A stretch of 64,000 nucleotides of DNA from Aplectana chamaeleonis (GCA_029168955.1 JAPDOI010001162.1:62001-126000), one strand, 5' to 3'; positions 25,875-36,799 are shown, counted from the first letter of the stretch. Notes: generated by a model not told the origin, from the letters alone. Made by a program: numbers and translations.

Positions 25875-26605
25875 ATCTCCCTAATTTCGTCAAAAATTAA
25901 AACAATCGGTAGCTCCTCTGAGAAAATGGGAATCGCTGGTTTCGCGATAGCCCCGAGATTCTCGCTGATATCGCGATGGGGTATCGGCAGTTGATTGGCG
26001 GCTCCGCGATCGTGGAAAAGTGGTGTGTGACGCAGTGTCCCCACAATAGCCTTATGTCGGCTCCGCAGTCCGATGAAGAGGTAGAGTCGACAACCCGGCT
26101 TCTCGGCAAAACCGCGTCGGCACCGCGATGAGTGTGCAGGCTTTCAGTTTCCCGTCGGCTCCGCGTTCGACACACCTCCGAACTGCCGCACATGAGTCAT
26201 ACTGCAGTATCGATCGAAGTTCCAACTAGACTATTTCTTTCCATCCGATTTCTATTCCGGTGTTGTCCAAATTCGTGTTTTTATGTTGTCCTCATTTTGA
26301 TCACACCATACACCGCATATGTAGTAAAATTGCCTTTATATTGAGTTTCCATCCCACGCAACAACGCCATTTATTACATTTCTCAAATTTTCGGGGTCTA
26401 CCTGAATTTCGGAATTCATCCCTTAGGTACAGGGCCGAGTAGGCATGATCATTCGACACTGATTTTTAAATAAACGAAAGAATATTGTATTTTCAGAAAA
26501 CAATTGCATATTGTCTCCGAAAAATTGAAAATTGAAATGGCAACTGTCAGAATGTTTCAAATTAACGAATTCGAAATAATGCCTTTTTGAAACTTATGAA
26601 GGAGC
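25875..26605. other. Loop of the giant palindrome
   Basis: This roughly 730-base segment has no counterpart across the axis. It opens with the CTCCCTAATTTCGTC stretch also found at about 20,107 and contains several GGCTCCGCG/CGCGGAGCC motifs at 26,000-26,170. No gene is supported; short open frames on both strands show no domain. Confidence 0.75.
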
Positions 26606-26723
26606 GAGTGTAATTCAATTATCTCTTTTTGAATTGCCTGATTGAATGAAAATTTCAAATAAAAACTTCTCAAAATTTCCGAATGAGTGAACTAATCTGA
26701 ACACCTTACTCTATCCGTTTGGT

Positions 26724-28050
26724 ATACTGCCTTTATTCGGGAGTGCACAAGTTCCCCTTTTCACCCGCACTCGCTGTTACAGTAATGCAGCACTGCGGCG
26801 CGGTCTGTGACGAGCCCGTTCTCTCCCACCCCATGTGGCAGGCATCGACTTTCGCATGACCACCGTTCATTCGTCCGCATGACCGGCGATCATGCTCAGA
26901 GAAGGTGAGTTTTTGATTTTTTTTGCCGTATTATGATGTTCCAGTGATAATTTAAATGTCGACGCAATGGGATGCGGGTAAATGTTCCATAGATATGAAA
27001 CAGCAGATAAATGTTTAAAAATAAAGTTTTTTTTGGTAAAAAAAGAGAACAGATGTTTTCTCAATTTCTTGGTGGAACGAAGGATTCTGCAAAGCTTCGT
27101 GTATACTCTAACCTTTAGCCAAGACGATGAAATTTGAATTATCACCGAAGCAAATGAAAACGGCAGAGAAGAAATGAAAAAACTCACCGTCTCTGAGCAT
27201 GATCGTCTGTCATAAGGACGACTCGACGGTGGTCATGCGAAAGTCGATGCCTGTCGCATGGGGTACTCAGATAATAACACCGGCTGAGCGGGCGGAGAAG
27301 TAGGCTCGCCGGCTGAGCGGGCAGGCCTATTTTGGGGGCGGAGCGTCTTACCGGCTGAGCGGGCGGGCATGCATTTTACCGGCTGAGGTGCATGACCTTA
27401 CGGGGTCAGCGGGCGGACATAAATCCACGGCGGCGCATGTCACCGGCTGATCGGGCAGACAGCATTACCGGCGGAGAAGCATCGCTTTACCGGGTGAGCG
27501 GGATGACATATGCATATCATCGGCCCAATACTGAACAGCTAAGGCTAACCAGGGCCACATACCGCGCGGGCAAAATGGGCATCGTGATGGTTCGGATGAT
27601 GGAATTCCAACGGGCGGTCATCCGCACGATATGGATTATTGACCTCTCACCCCTTACGGTTCGTTGCGACCGTGGGCGCGTGACAACGGATCGGTTCAAT
27701 TTTAAAGCGTGGTAAGGCTTACCGCTTCATGGATGAAGCGGGAGCCTCGAACTTTCTGGGGAATAGGGGGGGGGCTACTAGGAGCTTTATATGCTCCTGC
27801 CGATCAATATCATTCACTTGGTAAGCAACTAATATCGGGTGAGCGGACCTCCATTTACCGGCTGAGGGGGCAGTGAATACCGGGGCTTGCTCACAATGTT
27901 TAGTCAGCCGGTATTGCCTGCCCCCTCAGCCGGCGTTACTGCCTGAGTAGGAGAGAACGGGCTCACCACAGACCGTGCTGCCGTGGTCCATTACTGTAGC
28001 AGCGTGTGCGGGTGAAAAGGGGGCTTGTGCACTCCCAAATAAAGGCAGTA
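26724..28050. mobile_element. Element C, right copy
   Basis: This is the same element as 24,424-25,755 in opposite orientation, again bounded by TACTGCC and GGCAGTA with TA at both sides. It contains the reverse-complement GGCTGAGCGGGC motif series at 27,280-27,960. Confidence 0.7.
27392..27715 (+). other. 107-codon open frame in element C (right), function unknown
   Basis: This is the counterpart of the 24,763-25,086 frame, beginning MTLRGQRADINPRRR. Near 27,593-27,610 a lost G and a gained C relative to the left copy shift and then restore the frame. No family is recognised. Confidence 0.2.
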
Positions 28051-29552
28051 TATTGATATTCGCAAAAGTACTCGTCCTATTTGATTCGGCTTTTCAAATA
28101 TTTCATAGATATTTCTGCACATTTCTTTTCAATGGCAGACTATTCGAAGCCCGTGACCCGAGATGAGCGATTACTCGAGGTCTTTCTTAATGTTTTTATC
28201 ACAACTATCGAAATAATTGGAAACTCTTAACACCTAAATGCTTCTAAATGAATCCTTAAGAGAGCGGATATTCGGATTCCATAAATTTATTGAATTCTCG
28301 AGAAATCCGACATTTTTAGCTCCCAGATAAATCGAATATTCGAGTACTCGAGTATAAAACGAAAAATTTGATTATTGTTCGATAGATCATTTGATCCGAT
28401 CCCAAGTGTAATACGCTGTGTACTTGACGATTTCTCTTCAAAAAATACGCTTCATTCAAGGTACAGACTTTGTTTTCGTTTTTGGTTGTTTCGAAAGCCG
28501 TGCTTTTTCGAATGATCGACTGCTCGAATTACTCGAAAACACATTCTCTTACGTTCTCTGTCTTTGATGGGGGTATATAAAGACATTTTCGGAATTAACA
28601 TCCAGTGCTTTTTTCTATAATGACACATGGCTTGCTCTCAAACAAGGCATGTAGGCGTGACGATGGAGACATTCACTCATCACTGCTTCAAGTTTACAAG
28701 CGCGTTTCTCGTGTTGATTGTGTTAAGGCTAACGTTTTCCTACATACCCTGTTCCAGGGTAAGCAATGTGTCTCCTAAAAAGGGCTATTAATGCTGATTT
28801 TAGATGTCTCTTTGGATCAACGAGTGGTCTGTTTTAAACAGAGTGTCGACAAAGAAGCATAAAAACGCCTTTTTGTGCCCAAAACGCAAATGATATCCGG
28901 TATTGCACTTCATCCTGGCATCGCGTTTCTAAATGACGAACACTTCTTTGAATACCGAGTAGTCTTGGAATCAAACAATTCAAAGACTGTTGTATTCCGA
29001 AGAATACAAAGTTCTACGCTCTCTCTAACAGGCGAGAGCTACCGTTGCTGCTGCAGGGAAGACGGAAGATTACAGTAGTTTATTAGTTGAATACCAAGTT
29101 GAACACCAGATCCAGACACCAGAGGTAGAGCGGGGAAGTGCGGCTGAGCTGAAATGTCTTCGGCCCTCTCCAGCGGCCTTTTATGCGGTCCGCTTCCTGC
29201 TGGATCACTCATCTGACCTGCTCAACGGAAGACCACCTCACCTACTTGGGTTTTCAACGGCATTCTGAGCTCGCCGATCACGGAATCTTTCTCTCAGATC
29301 ACTTTTTGATCTGTCAGCTATAACAGACTCGTACTTTGGCAGAGCAGCGAAAACCATCACTGTCAAAATCTGTAGTCATATGCACAGCGTAATCGTTCTC
29401 GGAAGGATTCTTTCTCTAATTTTCCACGCTGCAGACTACTTAAACTGATTTATTGTCCGATTAACCTGGGTGAGGTTCTCATCGAGCTCTTCAGCGAGGT
29501 GCGATTGCGGAGCCTACTTCGATACCGGCGTGCAGGCAGGGCAATTTGTAAT

Positions 29553-29619
29553 GAAGGCACCGCAATGACGCCGTGTAGGTGCCTATAGGGCACCTACACG
29601 GCGTCATTGCGGTGCCTTC
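29553..29619. repeat. Perfect 67-base hairpin: 31-bp stem, 5-base loop
   Basis: GAAGGCACCGCAATGACG begins a 31-base arm that is exactly complementary to the arm ending at 29,619, with TATAG between. It sits at the edge of repeat R1. It could be a tiny fold-back element, a transposon end or a transcribed hairpin; no promoter is evident. Confidence 0.95.
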
Positions 29620-29638
29620 ACCACAGATTTTCTCAGAG

Positions 29639-30545
29639 TCACTGCCGCAGTAGAGTTAAAAACGTACAGAAACGGGTCTAGAAAAGCACTATGAGGCCAT
29701 AATTTTTGCGTTTTCCGCGAAAAAACGCAATAAGCGTTTTTGGCGTCCTTTTGCCTTAACTCTGTTCATGATGATCAATTTGAGAATCCGAAGAAATATT
29801 TGGAATCAGGATCGAGAGTACTCTCTTTTAGCATATGCACTATTTGACATACTTTGTACAAAGCATTTAGGCGTAACACCATAAATGCATTGATTGCGAA
29901 ATCGCGATTCTGGTTGATTGTTTCTTGTCTAATTTTGCATACATATCTTGTTGAAGAAGGAGCCATGTGTTATTCCAGAAAAAAAGAGCACACGATGCTG
30001 ATTCCCAATATCTAGTTAGATTCCAAAATGGACCCTTTTGAAAAGAGTTATGGAAAAAAGAGCGAAAAAAAACTTTTTAGCGTTTTTTTGGGCCGAAAAC
30101 GCCAAAATAATGGCCAGTATTGCAGTAACAACGTTTCTCTGCAGTAAGGTATCTGCGAGCTCGAGGTATGAAACAATCTTCCTGAGGAAGGTTAAATCTC
30201 ATAGTTATTTAATAATAATCAGTATTAATTTCAATGTCATATTGTTTTGTTCTTTTATTTGTTAACTAAAAGAACGTAGGAACCCTAAGCTATCCATTAA
30301 TGCACTTGTCGTAGTCAAATATGAAGATAATTAGTGTTTTTGCCCACGAAGATAGGGCCGTTGCCGTAGTTATCATCATGCACATGTTGAACATCGATTG
30401 CAAACTCACGCGATGTATGGCGCGCCTCATAAGGGCAAGTCGTTATTATTTGGAATAAGTAGTTCATTGGTCTCTCTCGAGTCCACAACCGCCGCCGTGA
30501 CGAGGGCTAGGAGATTTTCAGTGTATTGGGCACGCAAACATAGAG
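29639..30545 (+). repeat. Repeat R1, copy 3 (in the right palindrome arm)
   Basis: Colinear with 20,143-21,034 and inverted relative to 21,987-22,866. It contains the block GCGAAAAAACGC near 29,715 that copy 1 lacks. Confidence 0.9.
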
Positions 30546-30667
30546 TAAAGCCTAGTTTTGACTACATCGCTGCTGTTTTTCATCGCAGCGATTTCACACC
30601 CGCCGCTGCAGCGATGTAGCAGCGGCAGCGAATCTGTTCATAGTGCATAGCCTGACGGATGATCGAA
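30546..30667 (-). mobile_element. Truncated TTA-flanked element
   Basis: It starts with AGCCTAGTTTTGACTACATC and runs through GCAGCGATG motifs, matching the reverse complement of 21,866-21,983. It is cut at 30,667, where the palindrome ends. Confidence 0.8.
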
Positions 30668-31088
30668 ACAGAGCGTGGGCTTCCAAGTGTTTCCGAAATT
30701 ACGAAGAAATTGCGGGAAACGCATTAAAACGTCATATTTCAGTGGCATTATTCTCTGGCCTGGACTAGTTGTCCGATTGGATGAACATGTTCATTGTGGT
30801 TGTGACCGGTGAAAAATGGGTTCAGTCGAAAATGGAAAAATATTTTATGTAAAACAGTATTAGTAGGGTCCGACGGAGGGGACGGAGCAACAGAAAGCAG
30901 AAAATGGCGAAGGACGGGCCCACAAAATATTTCGTCGTCACAACGAACAGTTCCTGCAAGAGTAAAGTGGCGGGGTGAGAGTAAAGGATTTCGTGCACTT
31001 TTGATCCGTTTTTCTCAGTTTCTCCGACATTTTAGTTCTACCCGGGGGTCAATAATCTCAAATTGAGGATTTCCATGAACACTGCCTT
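30668..31088. mobile_element. AAGGCAGTG-type MITE, 5' truncated
   Basis: Its right end is ACTGCCTT followed by TA (31,089-31,090). Compared with the intact copy at 50,632-51,098 it lacks about 43 terminal bases where the palindrome begins. Confidence 0.8.
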
Positions 31089-32382
31089 TAGAGGATTCAG
31101 CCACGGGTATCGGTTCTCGAGATCCACTTCCCCATTCCTCGCTTTTCTTTGTTCGAACGTTTCTGTCATCAACAAACCACATTTGCTTGGTAGATATCCT
31201 TTTTAGTAGAACTTCTTTGCTTTTTCTTTTTTATCACATGCGTAACCAGCAGCGCTAGCCAAGAATTAAGTAATTTTGTTGAGGAAACTGTGTAGTACTA
31301 TGAAAAACGAGCGTTAGAATTGTCACCGATCAATCGGCATTGAAATTTTAGATAGAACTCTATCAAGTTGTTCTACAGAAAGTGCATTCACAGGAGTAAT
31401 TGTGAATACAGCTTCAGCATCCACATAGACGAAGCGGTCGTGGTTGTTCGCCAGAATATACATGGAAACCCCAATCATCCAAAAGATGCTAGTCGATGGC
31501 ACAAGAGTAGCGTCTTTTTCTTTGTGTCTCCGGCGCAGGAGATGGGGTGGAGAGAGCAGCAAGCGTGAGGGAAAGTGGGCGAGGCATGCTTGGTTGTCAA
31601 TGGTACCGCAACCGATGTAGGCCAGCCGACGTGGACAAAGAGATAGGTTGAGAATGAAGAGAAGAACCGGGCTATTCCTCGGAAACAGTCACTAATCTCA
31701 CCGCTGTTTGGCTGGAGAGATCATAAAAGGGGCGTGCCAAAGTGGCCTCCGGATGTGGGCGCCTAATGGTGGCTTCCCTCCATATCTCGCTTATTCGGAG
31801 GAATTGAGAGTTCGCACTTGGCAGGTGCTATATGGGCAGGGTCTACTTCAAATTATGTGGAAACATCAGATTTCGTCCCTGAGCTAGGACTGTGCCTTTA
31901 ACAAATCGCACAACAATCAGAATTACCCCAAAATTCTCTTTGCTAATAGAAAAAAAGGTTTCTGCTCTTAGAAAAAGTTAACTCACAGCAAGTAAAAACT
32001 GTGTTTCACATATTGCAGAAGTAAGTCCTCGTGCTAACAACAAAGTTCTGCGTTGGCGCACGGTGCAAAATTTGTAAAAGGCTGGCTGACACAAAACATG
32101 GCGCGAAGCGGAACCGGCTCGTCCCCATTTATGACGTCACTGTCTAGACAGCAGCAGAGGGTCGCAACACGAACGAGATTCTCGTACGGTTGCTAGAGTA
32201 GCCTTGGCTCCCGTTCGGTCGCTCGAGGGCAACTGCGGTGCCATCACTAGCGATTGGTAAACGCTTCTCTGGCTAATCTTTGGGTGAAAATGCGCCGGTC
32301 ACCTGATCAACCGGTGTTTGAAGGCAGTGTTCACGATGGAGATTGTTTTTCTGTTTTTCAGCCTGTTTTGGAGACGGTCCCA
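30668..32382 (+). repeat. 1.7-kb inverted duplication, left copy
   Basis: This block is the reverse complement of 49,320-51,055 at high identity. It holds a truncated AAGGCAGTG element (30,668-31,088), a dispersed family-4 repeat (about 31,140-31,265), a short open frame ending SKISMPIDR on the minus strand (31,323-31,562) with no ATG at its open start, an AAGGCACAG-type end at 31,898, and the first 62 bases of another AAGGCAGTG element (32,321-32,382). The two copies flank the 13.5-kb hAT-like element almost symmetrically. Confidence 0.9.
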
Positions 32383-33204
32383 TGCATCCATATTACCCTT
32401 TCTGCAACCAGTTACATCCTGCACTTCTGATATTCACAGCATGCGGTGTATTCAATGGCTCATTTCATCCCTGGTCTTCCCCGTTTGCACTCCCGGTTGA
32501 CCAGCCGCGAAGGTGAGAGAGGGAGAGTGCGCGACAGCTAGACACTCGCAGCCGCCAATGACGTCATCGCGCGGTACGACTAGATGCATACGCAAATTGT
32601 AAAAAATGTTAGTAATATGCATACACACATAATATCAGAGTATTTTCCGTCATCTCGTGACTTGGGCATTGCAACAAAAATCTGCGGGCAGTGGTCATGC
32701 CTTCTGTAGAATAAAATCGAACTGACATAATCGATGCAAGAGTACAACTAAGAATTAATCAACCGAAATAGGCTGATAAGCTGATTTTCAAAAGATTTTG
32801 GCAGATTTGATTCAAAGCTTTCCATTGAAGATATTTTTTTTGGGGGGGGGGGGGGGCGAGAACGCGACATTTGAGGACGGAGTTCTCGGAAATACCATTC
32901 TAAAAACCCATCCTTCAGATTTATTGGGTGTGGCCACCTATAATCTAAGGTCCTCTTATCGAGTTTTAATAGATTACGGGTCTACTTGGGTATATGATAG
33001 TTCGGCTAGAGTCTCACAAGGGAAGAAAAATTTCTATATATCTTTCAGAGTAATTCTGGGCAGCTGCGAAGGGCATATTTACACTCTACGCTGAAAAATT
33101 GTTCTAGAAAAATACATTTGAATTGGTATGGCCACTTTGGCTAGTAGTGGTTTCCTTGTCAGATTTTACCAAAAACTTCTCCGGTTGGGGTTACTCCGGA
33201 CCTA
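32383..33204. other. Gene-free spacer with a T8G15 run
   Basis: No gene is supported. A run of eight T then fifteen G lies at 32,834-32,856. A TGACGTCA site is at 32,559-32,566, beside GCGCGG-rich DNA; another is at 32,132-32,139 in the neighbouring duplicated block. Confidence 0.6.
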
Positions 33205-33690
33205 AAGGCAGTGTTCACGATGATTTTCGTTCCCGAGTTTTCCACTCAAAACAAAGCGTTGGCCACCGTGTGTTACAGAAATTACGAAGAAACGGCGAGA
33301 AACGCACTGCAACGTCATATTTCAGTAACATTAATCTCTGGCCTGGACTAGTTGTCCGATTGGGTGAACATGTTCACGGTGGTTGTCACAGGTGAAAATA
33401 TGAGTCAGTCGAAAATGGAAGAATGTTCCAGACAAAATAGTACTAGCTAGGGTCCGAAGAAAAGATCGGAGCAACAGAAAGCAAATAATTGTCAAGGACG
33501 GGCCCACAAATGATTTCATTGTCACAACGGACAGTTCCTGTGAGAGTAAAGAGGTGGGGTGAGAGTAAAGGATTTCGTGACATTCTGATGCATTTTTCTC
33601 GATTCCTTCGTCATTTTTGTTTTACCCGGGGGCCGAAAAATCGATTTAGCTATTAATCTCAAAAACGAAGATTATCGTGAACACTGCCTT
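33205..33690. mobile_element. Complete AAGGCAGTG-type MITE, 486 bp, TA-flanked
   Basis: The ends AAGGCAGTGTTCACGAT and its complement are flanked by TA at 33,203-33,204 and 33,691-33,692. The body matches the elements at 30,668 and 50,632 (for example GGCCTGGACTAGTTGTCC). It has no coding capacity, so it would need a transposase in trans. Confidence 0.85.
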
Positions 33691-33692
33691 TA

Positions 33693-34132
33693 AAGGCAGT
33701 GTCCACGATAAATTTTGTCCTCGGTATTTGGCCGGAAATCGAAAGTTCAGGGTCTAATTGGAGCACTGGGGTCGGAAGAACGAACGAAAACGAGCCCGAA
33801 AGAGCTCCATACGGCTCCGAAGTCCGCTCGCGCTAGCCTTTCCGCTCGCGGTCGAGTTTTCCGAGGAACAGATTGGTCCGTTTCTACATTAGCATTGGAG
33901 CGCGAGCGCGGCTGAGTTTTAGCATTGGGGCGCATTTGCGCACGTTGTCCACTTCAGGCCCATGCCCGATCAACTCATCCACAGTTGAAATGTGGCTTTC
34001 AAGAAGAAGAGCTGGCTTTGGATGTTTTGCAGCGTTTTTCATGATTCTTTCTTGACTGATGAAACAGTCAGACTCTAAACCTTCGTTTTCTGGTGGAAAC
34101 TCGCAAAATATTTTTATCGTGGACACTGCCTT
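33693..34132. mobile_element. Complete AAGGCAGTGTCC-type MITE, 440 bp, sharing a TA with its neighbour
   Basis: The ends AAGGCAGTGTCCACGATAAA and complement are flanked by TA. The left TA (33,691-33,692) is also the right flank of the preceding element. The body is different from its neighbour. Back-to-back placement implies insertion at the TA duplicated by the first element. Confidence 0.85.
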
Positions 34133-34405
34133 TAAAGACAAATTTGAAGTCTATTTGCCAAACTTTAAAATATAAATGTGGGTTACCCCAGTTCAATGAC
34201 AGTATACCCGCCGCAACCTACAGTTTATCTTCCGAATTTCGGCAGGTGGGCTCCAGATTACGTCCGTTAAAAGGTTATTCGTGAAAATTGGCCTCGACAC
34301 TCGTAATACTCCCTTAAAAGTTTATTCCTTCTTGGAAGAACGAGTTCACTCGAGTTGCAAGAGAACTCGGCCCAAGGGGTCAGGACTTTCCCGCAGCGGC
34401 GGGGC
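34133..34405. other. Flank left of the hAT-like element
   Basis: No gene is seen. From about 34,375 the sequence resembles an AAGGCACTG-type element interior (GGACTTTCCCGCAGCGG and onward), matching 52,538-52,570 in reverse. That makes this the disrupted host element. Confidence 0.6.
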
Positions 34406-34413
34406 TTGCCCAC
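34406..34413. repeat. 8-bp target duplication, left (TTGCCCAC)
   Basis: TTGCCCAC lies immediately before CAGGGGTGTGCG and is repeated exactly at 47,906-47,913 after the other end. The related uninterrupted sequences at 51.5 and 52.5 kb carry the same or a nearly identical word once. Confidence 0.88.
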
Positions 34414-34652
34414 CAGGGGTGTGCGTAAATGAAATTTCAAATTTCGTAAATCGTAAAACGTAATTACGACAAAACCACCGTAAATCGTAAACCGTAAACC
34501 GTAAATCGTAAACAACAACCAATAACAATAACCACTAACATATTATTACTGTGGTGAAACAAGAGAAACAACGTAGTGCCCACTGCTTCACGTCCTAGTA
34601 CATAATAGGTTGCGTTCAGTATTTGACAGCTAACCACGCTTAAGGGATACGG

Positions 34653-34935
34653 TACTGTGCTTCTCTGGGCCAAATTCCGGTCCGCAATTGCGTCTCGACA
34701 CGCTTTGCGGTCGCGCGCTTTCGAGTCGGAAGAGTTTCCAGCGCCCCAGCCGCCAATTTGTTGACTCTAGGTGGGTTTTGGAAACTGGAAACTAAACGAA
34801 ATTGGAGAAAACTGTATATAAAAGCCACATCGAGTCGGCTTTAGAGCTGGAAACTCGATTGACTGGAGCGCGTGCGGCCGCAAAGCGTGTCAAGACGCAA
34901 TTGCGGACCGGAATTTGGCCCAGAGAAGCACAGTA
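34653..34935. repeat. 90-bp-arm inverted repeat with a TATA-like motif in the loop
   Basis: Arms 34,653-34,742 and 34,846-34,935 are imperfect complements beginning TACTGTGCTTCTCTGGG. The roughly 100-base loop has TATATAAAAG at 34,815-34,824, a good Pol II TATA match. An open frame of 176 codons reads on the minus strand at 34,792-35,322, but it crosses the element junction at 35,154 and shows no known domain, so it is not called as a gene. Confidence 0.7.
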
Positions 34936-35589
34936 CACTTTGTCGCTGTAATAAGCGACAGGCGTGAAATCTAGCACAAATCGCGTGGGACCTGCACCGG
35001 AGCAGCGGCATCGGTTGCAGTAGGAACAAGTAGCCGCAGCGACGTATCGCGGAGGGCTGACATACTGCAAATGTGCCGAAGCCGGTCGCTGCCGCTGCGC
35101 AGAGCGACGCGACCGTGCTTCGTAAAAGTATGCCATACCCTTAAAGGCAGTGGTCGTGATTAAATATGCTTGTCGTCTTTTTCTCTCCGAATCCTTCTCT
35201 GGGTCTCGATTAGTAGGACCTACAAGAAAAAATCGCGAAAAAACCACTGTTTTGGGCCAAATTTGAAGCCTGAACTTTCTTGTCTTTTGATGGCGGACGA
35301 GCCCACTCCACATCATCGGCATCGATGACCTCTTATATCAAGAACATCAGCTGACTTAAAATTGAATTGTGGTTCTCTATGAGGAAGCGCTTTTGGCTCC
35401 ATAAAGGACTTTGATTATGTGAGTGCCGATAAAATATGTATATATGCATGTAAACCTAATAGCTATCATTAAAAAGGAGATGATGTTAAATTGTTTTAGG
35501 AACCAGTCAATTCTTCCTCGTAAAATACCACAACGGTTTGTTTCCGCTGTTTGGAAGTTTCGAAAAAGAAAAAGAGTTCTTGGAGGATA

Positions 35590-35755
35590 TTGTTCATTTT
35601 TGTAGACTCTCCTCTTTCCGCTTTCCTATTGTTCCCTTTTTGTTGAAGCATTTGTAACGCTAACCAAACCACTTTTGCTTGGGAGACCCCTTTTTTACAG
35701 AATTGTTCACTTTTTCTTGATATTACGCTGTAATATCCCATGCAAGAATTTCGAA
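35590..35755 (-). repeat. Dispersed family-4 repeat
   Basis: Recognisable around CCAAGCAAAAGTGGTTTGG on the minus strand, this segment is similar to 51,955-52,090 and, more distantly, 31,140-31,265 and its inverted copy near 50,455-50,585. It interrupts or ends the open frame that begins at about 35,912. Confidence 0.6.
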
Positions 35756-35759
35756 CAAA

Positions 35760-35912
35760 GATCTCTTCATCTCCCCACTGGATCAGTCCTCTTTCTGTGG
35801 TCACAAGAATCAATGAACCAAACTGTTGTAAAACTATCTCAGAAAAATCACTCGATGTGAAAAGCGCGCCCATGCCGATCACTTTTTCCGCAGGGCTACC
35901 GTAACCATTCTT
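35760..35912 (-). pseudogene. Exon-like fragment, unknown protein
   Basis: On the minus strand this encodes an ordinary-looking globular segment beginning NGYGSPAEKVIGMGALF and passing through LILVTTERGLIQWGD. A possible acceptor (TTGTTCAAG) precedes it and a possible donor (AGC then GTAATATC) follows. It does not join the upstream fragments in a consistent phase, and similarity to family-4 repeat DNA begins at its 3' end. No family is recognised. A partial antisense copy lies at 36,108-36,175. Confidence 0.3.
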
Positions 35913-36107
35913 GAACAAAACATGATAACGAATGTAAACACACGCTCATAACATGCGGGGTATAAAGAGCGGAGGAGCGGTATGCATTCATTCACACACC
36001 GCTCTCCTCGAGAAGCCACTGGGAGTGGCTGAGGAGGTCGAAATTGTGCAAACATGTTTGTTGGCTATTAGGATGTGCTCATAACCATGCTGACACTTGG
36101 AAAAATT

Positions 36108-36175
36108 TTAAGGAAGGTTACGGTAGCCCTGCGGAAAAATGATCGGCATGAGCGTGCTTGTCTCGATGTGGCTGA
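36108..36175 (+). repeat. Inverted copy of the exon-like fragment start
   Basis: About 65 bases starting GGTTACGGTAGCCCTGCGG repeat, on the plus strand, the first part of the 35,760-35,912 fragment. The space between the two contains short hairpins such as GCCACT-GGG-AGTGGC (about 36,015-36,029) and a TATA-like GGTATAAAGAGC near 35,960. Confidence 0.75.
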
Positions 36176-36295
36176 CAAGACCGATGTTCACATGATATTA
36201 GCTAAGAAATGAATGATATCCATGATATCGTTCCACATAATTCATTCATATTGATCGCGTCAGCCACATCTGGCTACACCGGGTGTTATTTGCAC

Positions 36296-36624
36296 CTTCC
36301 ATGTTTTTCATACGTATCGAACGGGTCGGCCACTGTGATTTTCTCAACCAACTCTGACAGGGACCTTAGGCCCCGGTTATAGTTGGTCGCCCAGACGTAG
36401 CCAGCCCGGTCGATAATCATGAAAGCCTGCTGGCCTACAGCCGGATGCAGAATCTGCCTGCAGTTCTTCGCTTTCAAATGAAACTAACTTAAAACCGGGA
36501 CAGTCAGAAACTACCTTCCATTCCATCTGGACACTTTCACATCAGTGGAACAAAGCAGTTTTACATACTCATTATTTCGTTTCCGTTGCCCCATTCGTTC
36601 GCAGAACAGCCGCTTCGATTCCAT
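36296..36624 (-). pseudogene. Two-exon gene fragment, unknown protein
   Basis: The proposed exon 1 runs 36,624-36,515 from an ATG (MESKRLFCERMGQRK). A 57-base intron, 36,514-36,458, has GT and CAG ends. Exon 2 is 36,457-36,296, joined in phase to give a run reading NGRQILHPAVGQQAFMIIDR and ending before GTGCAAAT. The frame is also open upstream of the ATG to about 36,795, with a hydrophobic stretch near 36,690-36,750. I recognise no domain. With no stop, promoter or consistent downstream exon, this looks like a captured or broken piece of a host gene within the larger element. Confidence 0.35.
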
Positions 36625-36799
36625 GAATCTGATATGAAAAAGCTCTGCTGAGCTGCGAATGGAGATAGTTCTAACAATTTGTTTTTGAATTTGGATGCTA
36701 ATAAGCAAGCATATACCATTTATTGCAGAAAAAATCAGTAGGCTGGTGAAGAAGGAAGAGGGAGCACTCAAAATGGGGTTGTGTGAATGACCTTACGAA

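Larger units (their letters stand above)
26606..30667 (-). repeat. Right arm of the 8.8-kb palindrome
   Basis: This is the inverted counterpart of 21,866-25,874. The arm ends at 30,667 inside a piece of the TTA-flanked element and is followed directly by a truncated AAGGCA-type element. The breakpoints therefore cut through two unrelated mobile elements, which is what an inverted duplication junction would produce. Confidence 0.92.

Noticed and set aside
20143..30667. Autonomous DNA transposon or Maverick-type element in the giant palindrome
   Set aside because: No transposase, polymerase or capsid-like frame is visible in the arms or loop.
34792..35322. A 176-codon gene on the minus strand
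   Set aside because: The frame crosses the TA-flanked element junction and the inverted repeat, with no domain; it is probably chance openness.
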